DNA of 64,000 nt, taken from contig NZ_JACSQM010000006.1 in assembly GCF_014836645.1 (NCBI RefSeq), forward strand, positions 186,001 through 250,000, written 5' to 3'. Position 1 is the first letter of the stretch. The number at the start of each line of letters is the position of its first letter. The stretch is from Fictibacillus norfolkensis (GTDB lineage: Bacteria > Bacillota > Bacilli > Bacillales > Fictibacillaceae). The notes under the pieces are model-generated. The model ran no database searches. It was not told the DNA's origin and worked only from the letters and a program-made list of their open reading frames with translations. Shown here in pieces: positions 58,862 to 64,000 of this stretch. The translations under genes and the position numbers were made by a program.

Positions 58862-60409
58862 ATGGAGAAATTTCAAGAAAGCATGTACAAACTGATTGTA
58901 GAAACATCAACGAAATTGCCAAAAGACGTTCGCCGTGCCATTCTTGCAGCTAAGCTAAAAGAAAACGCTGGAACACGTGCTGCGATGTCTTTAGATACGA
59001 TTACAGATAATATCTTAAAAGCAGATGAAAATGTTTCACCGATCTGTCAGGATACGGGACTTCCTACTTTTAAAATCAAAGTTCCTGTAGGAGCGAACCA
59101 GATCAAGATGAAAAAAGCGATCCGTCAAGCGATTGCGGATGCAACAAAAGATACGAAGCTTCGTCCGAACTCAGTTGATTCAATTACTGGAGACAACAGT
59201 GGGGACAACTTAGGAGACGGAACGCCTGTTATTAAGTTCGAGCAATGGGAAGAGGATTACATCGATGCTCGTCTGATTTTAAAAGGCGGCGGTTGTGAGA
59301 ATAAAAACATTCAATATAGTCTTCCTGCTGAATTAGAAGGCTTAGGACGTGCGGGACGTGATTTAGACGGTATCCGTAAATGTATCATGCATTCCGTTTA
59401 TCAAGCTCAAGGTCAAGGCTGCAGTGCCGGCTTTATTGGTGTTGGGATCGGTGGCGACCGTACATCAGGTTATGAGCTTGCTAAAGAGATGCTATTCCGT
59501 TCTGTAGATGACGTTAATCCAAACGAAAATCTTCGTAAACTTGAAGAGTATGTGATGGAGAACGCTAATAAGCTTGGAATCGGTACGATGGGCTTTGGCG
59601 GTGAAACGACATTACTTGGCTGTAAAGTTGGTGTGATCAATCGTATTCCAGCGAGTTTCTTTGTATCAGTAGCTTATAACTGCTGGGCTTACCGTCGTTT
59701 AGGGGTAAAATTGAACGCTGAAACGGGAGAAATTCAAGATTGGCTGTATACAGAAGGCGAAGAAGTAGACTTCACTAAAGCTGAAGAGGAAGCAGCAGCG
59801 GCTGTTGAACAGCAAGAAGAAAAGACGAGAAGCGTCACACTTGAAGCTCCTATTACCGAAGAGCAGATCCGTGAGTTAAAAGTCGGAGATGTTGTGACGA
59901 TCAATGGAATGATGCATACAGGTCGAGATGCTATTCATAAACATTTAATGGACAATCCGGCTCCAATCGACCTGAACGGTCAGATCATCTATCACTGCGG
60001 TCCAGTAATGGCAAAAGACGCTGAAGGAAATTGGGTCGTTAAAGCGGCAGGACCAACAACAAGTATTCGTGAGGAACCTTACCAAGGCGACATCATGAAG
60101 AAGTTTGGAATCCGCGCGGTTATTGGTAAAGGTGGAATGGGTCGAAAAACATTAGCAGCTCTAAAAGAACACGGCGGTGTTTATCTGAACGCTATCGGCG
60201 GTGCTGCACAATATTACGCTGAGTGTATGGAAAAAGTAGAAGGTGTCGACCTGATGGAATTCGGAGTTCCAGAAGCGATGTGGCACATTCGCGTCAATGG
60301 CTTTACAGCCGTTGTAACGATGGATTCACACGGAAACAGTCTTCATGAGCATGTGGAGAAGTCATCTTTACAAAAGCTAGAGCAGTTTAAAGATCCTGTA
60401 TTTAAATAA
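58862..60409 (+). CDS. Fumarate hydratase class I
   Basis: 515 residues, alpha and beta domains fused. Iron-sulfur ligand cysteines are visible in ICQDTGLPTF, MHSVYQAQGQGCSAGFIG and TLLGCKVG. The beta domain has VITINGMMHTGRDAIHK-like and GPTTSIREEPY motifs. Interconverts fumarate and malate with an oxygen-sensitive [4Fe-4S] cluster. It lies between yfjT and pdaA, where B. subtilis has no such gene. AAAGGGGTAGTGAAGAG precedes the ATG. Confidence 0.93.
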   Translation: MEKFQESMYKLIVETSTKLPKDVRRAILAAKLKENAGTRAAMSLDTITDNILKADENVSPICQDTGLPTFKIKVPVGANQIKMKKAIRQAIADATKDTKLRPNSVDSITGDNSGDNLGDGTPVIKFEQWEEDYIDARLILKGGGCENKNIQYSLPAELEGLGRAGRDLDGIRKCIMHSVYQAQGQGCSAGFIGVGIGGDRTSGYELAKEMLFRSVDDVNPNENLRKLEEYVMENANKLGIGTMGFGGETTLLGCKVGVINRIPASFFVSVAYNCWAYRRLGVKLNAETGEIQDWLYTEGEEVDFTKAEEEAAAAVEQQEEKTRSVTLEAPITEEQIRELKVGDVVTINGMMHTGRDAIHKHLMDNPAPIDLNGQIIYHCGPVMAKDAEGNWVVKAAGPTTSIREEPYQGDIMKKFGIRAVIGKGGMGRKTLAALKEHGGVYLNAIGGAAQYYAECMEKVEGVDLMEFGVPEAMWHIRVNGFTAVVTMDSHGNSLHEHVEKSSLQKLEQFKDPVFK

Positions 60410-60423
60410 AATGAGTGTGTGAG

Positions 60424-60453
60424 CCACAGTTCTGATTTGGAACTGTGGTTTTT
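60424..60453 (+). terminator. Terminator of the fumarase gene
   Basis: CCACAGTTC-N6-GAACTGTGG then TTTTTG. Confidence 0.9.
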
Positions 60454-60483
60454 GTGTTTATTACAATAAAAATTATTAGTAAG

Positions 60484-60590
60484 CCCATATCATATGGGAG
60501 ATACATCTCGTTTTGAGCTCGTCCAGCGGCACAAAGTGCAGGCTGGACGAGCGCCATACGAAAAATACGAGCGCCATACAAATACTTTTG
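60484..60590. repeat. Structured intergenic element
   Basis: Contains the palindrome CCCATATCATATGGG (60484-60498). A perfect 11-bp stem GCTCGTCCAGC/GCTGGACGAGC (60517-60527 and 60542-60552) encloses an inner GCAC-AAA-GTGC. Two direct copies of ACGAGCGCCATAC follow. No plausible gene. Confidence 0.65.
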
Positions 60591-60704
60591 CCATACTTTT
60601 AAACTTCACAACCAAAGACACTCGTTTCCTTTATATCCCTAGCATGGTTTTCTACAATTACAACAAAATAAAGGTATAGGTTGTCGCTTGAAGGAGGAAG
60701 TTTA

Positions 60705-61520
60705 ATGAGAATCAATCGGCTCCTGTGCCTAATATTGGTTTCAATCATATTTTTTACACAAACACATGTTATTTATGCTCAAAGAGGTGTATCCAATCAA
60801 AGACTGGAATGGTACTTTGAGAAAAAAGGGGAAGAGAAGCCTCCTATTACAGATGCAAGATATATGGAGCTCGTCCATAAATACGATAGCCTTTTTATTG
60901 GAGATCCTGCCAAAAAAGATATCTATTTAACCTTTGATAACGGATACGAAAACGGTTATACCGATAATGTTTTGGATGTGTTGAAGAGAAAGAAAGTACC
61001 TGCAGCCTTTTTTGTAACCGGACAATTTATGAAGACTCACCCTCACCTAATTAAACGAATGGCTGAAGAAGGGCATATTGTTGGGAATCACTCTTATTAC
61101 CATCCAGATCTTACCCAAGTGTCTGATGCACGTTTGAAGAACGAGCTTGAAAAAGTAAAGATCAGATACACAGAAATAACGGGAAAAACCGATATGAATT
61201 ATATTCGGCCTCCAAGAGGAGTGTTTAGCGAAAGAACGATTATGCTCGCTAAACAAGAAGGCTATACACATGTGTTCTGGTCACTTGCCTTTTTAGATTG
61301 GGAAACCAATAAACAGCGTGGTTGGCAATATTCATACAACCAGATCATGAAGCAGATTCACCCAGGCAGTATCATGCTTTTGCATACGGTTTCTAAAGAC
61401 AATGCAGATGCACTCGAACGAACAATTGAAGCTCTTCAAAAAAGAGGCTACACATTCAAAAGCTTAGACGACTTACAGCTTAAGAAATCTGTGCCAACTC
61501 CATTATTATTTAAATCTTGA
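60705..61520 (+). CDS. pdaA: Delta-lactam-biosynthetic de-N-acetylase PdaA
   Basis: 271 residues from ATG 60705 after GAAGGAGGAAGTTTA. Signal peptide (LLCLILVSIIFFTQTHVIYA). NodB/CE4 deacetylase domain: LTFDNGYENG (motif 1), HSYYHPDL (motif 2, zinc His), RPPRGVFSE (motif 3), LLHTVSKDN (last motif). Deacetylates muramic acid in the spore cortex so that muramic lactam can form; required for cortex hydrolysis at germination. Confidence 0.93.
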   Translation: MRINRLLCLILVSIIFFTQTHVIYAQRGVSNQRLEWYFEKKGEEKPPITDARYMELVHKYDSLFIGDPAKKDIYLTFDNGYENGYTDNVLDVLKRKKVPAAFFVTGQFMKTHPHLIKRMAEEGHIVGNHSYYHPDLTQVSDARLKNELEKVKIRYTEITGKTDMNYIRPPRGVFSERTIMLAKQEGYTHVFWSLAFLDWETNKQRGWQYSYNQIMKQIHPGSIMLLHTVSKDNADALERTIEALQKRGYTFKSLDDLQLKKSVPTPLLFKS

Positions 61521-61557
61521 AACACTTTTGCATACTTTGCGAAGGTGTTTCTTTTTT
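61519..61557 (+). terminator. Terminator of pdaA
   Basis: GAAACACTTTTGC-N6-GCGAAGGTGTTTC then TTTTTT. Confidence 0.87.
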
Positions 61558-61620
61558 GTGCATCTTCATAATATGTGTTCCAAGCAAATCAACAAGTTCT
61601 ATAAAACCTTATACAACAAA

Positions 61621-61667
61621 CAAAACGCATAAACCTCCGCTATAGAAAGACAGAGATTTTATGCGTT
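61621..61667 (-). terminator. Terminator of the GH16 gene
   Basis: Minus strand AACGCATAAA ... TTTATGCGTT followed by TTG. Confidence 0.7.
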
Positions 61668-61676
61668 CTACATGAA

Positions 61677-64000
61677 TTATTTTAGTACATTGAGCTCTAC
61701 ATTATCTAAATAAATTACATGCTTGCCCAGCGGAGAATCGGTACTTTTTCCGAGAAGAAATTTCAGTGACAACGTATCTGTTTCGGTAGGTGTAATCCGA
61801 AACGAGTAAGTGGTTTTTTCATTTCCGATTTCTACTTTCTCAGCAAAATATCGCTTATATTGTGCGTTCTCTAATGTCACCTCTATGTTGCGAGCGATCT
61901 GTGAGAAGACCGAAAAATTTAATTCGTAATTCAATCCTTCAACTAACTTTAAATTGCCTTGTTCTAAAAGAACACTCCAAGGTTCATTTCCTTCAGAATC
62001 TATGCTGATCTTGGCTTCATCGTCTTCACTCACAATTTGAGCATTTGCATCGTAATGGATGTATGGGTTCCAAAAAGAAAGTCCGGAAAGAAAATCTCCA
62101 TTTTTTAATGGTTTCATATCCACATCGTTGTAATCAGGAATATTGGTTAATTTTTTCAAAACAATATCATCTAAGTAAACATCAGCTGAGTTTCCACCTA
62201 AATAAAAGATTAACTGGCTATTGTAGTCTGACGTTTCCCCATCATACGTAAATTTCACCTCGTACGTATCACTTCTTCTGTTTAGGTTTACTTTTGAAGG
62301 TGCAACATACGATTTATTGCCGCTCTCATCTAACATACCAACGTAAATGGATCGATTCTTATCGGCTTTGCCTTTGAAAGTTAAAAGGTACTCGTTTCCT
62401 TTTATCAACTGTATTCCTTTTTGAACAAGGTATTTATCTGTTTTCTTAGAAGGATGTCTCTTTAAATAAGCATGAAATTCACGAGCTTTCTCGTTAACAA
62501 CCGCTCTATCTTTTTTATGATTTGAAACAAACTCCCAATACGTCAATCGATCCATATCACCTTGATCAAATGTGCCATTGTATATGTGGTTACCATCTGG
62601 AAGTGGGGGCTTTGTGGCGGACTCATCAATAGGCTCATTTGATACTTCTTCTACACGCACGTTACCGATCCAAACAGGAATGCTTCCGGTACTACCTAGA
62701 TTAAACTCTAAGCGAGCGGCAAGATCCGTTTCTGCTAGCATATCAAACGTGAATGAATGGGTTTCGAGCGTATCGCCTAATTTAATCGTCTCTTCATTCG
62801 AGTATTTGCCCCAGCCACGCTCTGCACCACCGCCTACTTTAACTGACATTTGTCGATCAGAGGCTGCCTTTGCATCAAAGCTGACTTTGTAACGTCCGCT
62901 TTTACCAAGAGAAATAAGTTGGATCGCTTGTACAGAATGAGAAAATGATCCGGGAACGTGTGGAGTGATCTTGGCAAAATTCTTGTTATCGATTATTTCC
63001 CTCTCAGCTGAAGCCTCACCACCAAAGTCTGGAAGAGTGACAAGATTCCAGTAGGATGGATCGAACGGCTTTTCATTTTGATCGATAAGTGTAAATGGTC
63101 TTTCGAAGTTTCCGTCGTAAACGAGATTCCCGTCTTCAAGAGGTTGTTTAGCTTCTTCAGGCAGTTCAACAGGCTTTGGAGTAGGCTCTACAGGATCTCG
63201 ATAATCTCGATTTTTTAATTCATACACACGAACATAGTCAATCTCCATCTGTCGAGGAAACGTAGTCGTTTCATCGGGATCTCCATCAAACCATCCGCCA
63301 ACAGCAAGGTTCATTATTAAGTAAAAGTTTTGATCAAAAGGTGCTGGATAAGAAAACTTTATCGGATTATTTTGTCCTTTTGCATACCACTCATTTTGCG
63401 TTTGATACAGTTCACCGTCTACATACCATCTGATTTCACCGGGTTCCCATTCAATAGCATATGTGTGCCAAGCATTGATTCCATCGTTAAAAGGAAATTC
63501 AAATTCTTTGCCCGTATAGCGATTGTTTGGCCATGTCTCACCATAATGGAGCGTGCCAGCTACTTTATGTGGTTTACTTCCCCAAGCTTCCATGATATCA
63601 ATTTCACCTGATGCAGCCCATCCGCCATATCGATCCTTTTCGGGCAACATCCAAACTGCTGGCCACAACCCTTTACCTGTAGGGGATTTAGCACGAACCT
63701 CATAGCGCCCATACGTTTGACTGAATAATCCCTTCGTTTTTAATTTAGCAGACGTATATTCATAAGTACCTGAGTCATCAGTCGTACTCTCTTTTTTAGC
63801 ACGGATAATCAATTTACCATCTTTGATAAATGAGTTTTCATCTGAGTTCGTATAATACTGTTTTTCATTGTTTCCCCAGCCAGGTGTAATTAGATTGCCG
63901 TCGTCATCTTTTATCCAGTTGCCGATATCATATGTCCATTTTTTCGGATCAATTTTAGGCTTGTTGAATTCATCGGACCAGGTGAGGGACCATTTCGTTT
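61677..64000 (-). CDS. GH16 beta-glucanase (laminarinase type) with CBM modules, 5' end outside window
   Basis: The frame is open through the right edge; the internal ATG at 63812 is not the start, because upstream sequence (WSLTWSDEFNKPKIDPKKW; GNNEKQYYT) is already GH16. The catalytic motif GEIDIMEAWG (E-x-D-x-x-E) lies near 63600. After the catalytic domain (ending near 63200, DYVRVYEL) there is a Pro-rich linker, then three CBM4/9-like jelly-roll modules (each with NLVYDGNFE, NHIYNGTFD or LKNGDFLSG starts). Probably secreted to degrade beta-1,3 or mixed-linkage glucans. Confidence 0.9.
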   Translation of the reverse strand, partial: TKWSLTWSDEFNKPKIDPKKWTYDIGNWIKDDDGNLITPGWGNNEKQYYTNSDENSFIKDGKLIIRAKKESTTDDSGTYEYTSAKLKTKGLFSQTYGRYEVRAKSPTGKGLWPAVWMLPEKDRYGGWAASGEIDIMEAWGSKPHKVAGTLHYGETWPNNRYTGKEFEFPFNDGINAWHTYAIEWEPGEIRWYVDGELYQTQNEWYAKGQNNPIKFSYPAPFDQNFYLIMNLAVGGWFDGDPDETTTFPRQMEIDYVRVYELKNRDYRDPVEPTPKPVELPEEAKQPLEDGNLVYDGNFERPFTLIDQNEKPFDPSYWNLVTLPDFGGEASAEREIIDNKNFAKITPHVPGSFSHSVQAIQLISLGKSGRYKVSFDAKAASDRQMSVKVGGGAERGWGKYSNEETIKLGDTLETHSFTFDMLAETDLAARLEFNLGSTGSIPVWIGNVRVEEVSNEPIDESATKPPLPDGNHIYNGTFDQGDMDRLTYWEFVSNHKKDRAVVNEKAREFHAYLKRHPSKKTDKYLVQKGIQLIKGNEYLLTFKGKADKNRSIYVGMLDESGNKSYVAPSKVNLNRRSDTYEVKFTYDGETSDYNSQLIFYLGGNSADVYLDDIVLKKLTNIPDYNDVDMKPLKNGDFLSGLSFWNPYIHYDANAQIVSEDDEAKISIDSEGNEPWSVLLEQGNLKLVEGLNYELNFSVFSQIARNIEVTLENAQYKRYFAEKVEIGNEKTTYSFRITPTETDTLSLKFLLGKSTDSPLGKHVIYLDNVELNVLK

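Noticed and set aside
60494..60679. 61-aa plus-strand frame
   Set aside because: It crosses the hairpin and direct repeats and has no binding site or recognisable sequence.

Overview
The window is 64 kb of chromosome from an endospore-forming, aerobic member of the Bacillaceae. Evidence for this is sigma-A style promoters with strong AGGAGG ribosome binding sites and frequent GTG/TTG starts, a cytochrome aa3 quinol oxidase operon (qoxABCD), a gerP spore-coat permeability cluster, pdaA (spore cortex muramic lactam synthesis), bacillithiol biosynthesis (yojF-bshB2), and gene order shared with the Bacillus subtilis tre-yfk-yfj region. I see no rRNA or tRNA gene, no CRISPR array and no complete insertion sequence.

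Layout. 1-3113: partial ABC-F ATPase (minus), a small protein and the cystine transporter tcyP. 3343-7596: qoxABCD, with a TTGTGA-N6-TCACAA operator lying on its -35 element. 7641-7940: fourteen 20-bp tandem repeats, then a NERD-domain protein. 8975-14490 (mostly minus): proBA, a small membrane protein, yojF-bshB2, pdxK. 14586-18748: treP-treA-treR with TreR and CcpA sites. 18755-22799: a small membrane protein, a Nudix hydrolase, nhaC, an ArsR-type regulator behind a 6-bp microsatellite, and psd. 22821-26502: fruR-fruK-fruA (minus) with a four-copy operator. 26564-30270: AAC(3)-like acetyltransferase, YggT-like protein, small membrane protein, YedF-type DsrE protein, AIM24 protein. 30309-33357: gerP cluster bracketed by two Hsp20-like proteins. 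33368-35308: an ABC-F protein behind an attenuator-like leader. 35295-41485: lipoprotein, membrane proteins, a peroxiredoxin with an in-frame TGA at its peroxidatic position, an SDR protein, a 24-residue peptide gene, rsgA. 41567-47427: YjbQ protein and a branched-chain amino acid ABC transporter (livJHMGF type). 47867-56237: yfk-type region (yfkJ, GNAT, yfkH, VanZ, thioredoxin-like, yfkF-like MFS, OsmC, yfkD, HxlR, yfkAB). 56414-58400: a large serine recombinase plus a wrecked resolvase. 58562-64000: yfjT, class I fumarase, pdaA and a partial GH16 beta-glucanase.

The most striking observation is at 37962-38429. An AhpC/TSA peroxiredoxin has TGA at exactly the codon of the catalytic cysteine, followed by about 110 intact conserved codons and a hairpin in bacterial SECIS position. 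This reads as a selenocysteine peroxiredoxin. A YedF-type DsrE protein, a family linked to selenium use, lies 9 kb away. The second is a CpG desert: from about 55535 to 58400 (2.9 kb) I find a single CG dinucleotide, and the desert covers the recombinase, the resolvase remnant and also the first ~235 codons of the core gene yfkAB. Other points are a six-copy dispersed palindromic repeat, a 10-bp-phased TTCAC repeat ahead of yjbQ, a shared GTTATC-N6-GATAAC operator ahead of the ArsR-type gene and psd, and a self-contained 24-codon peptide gene.
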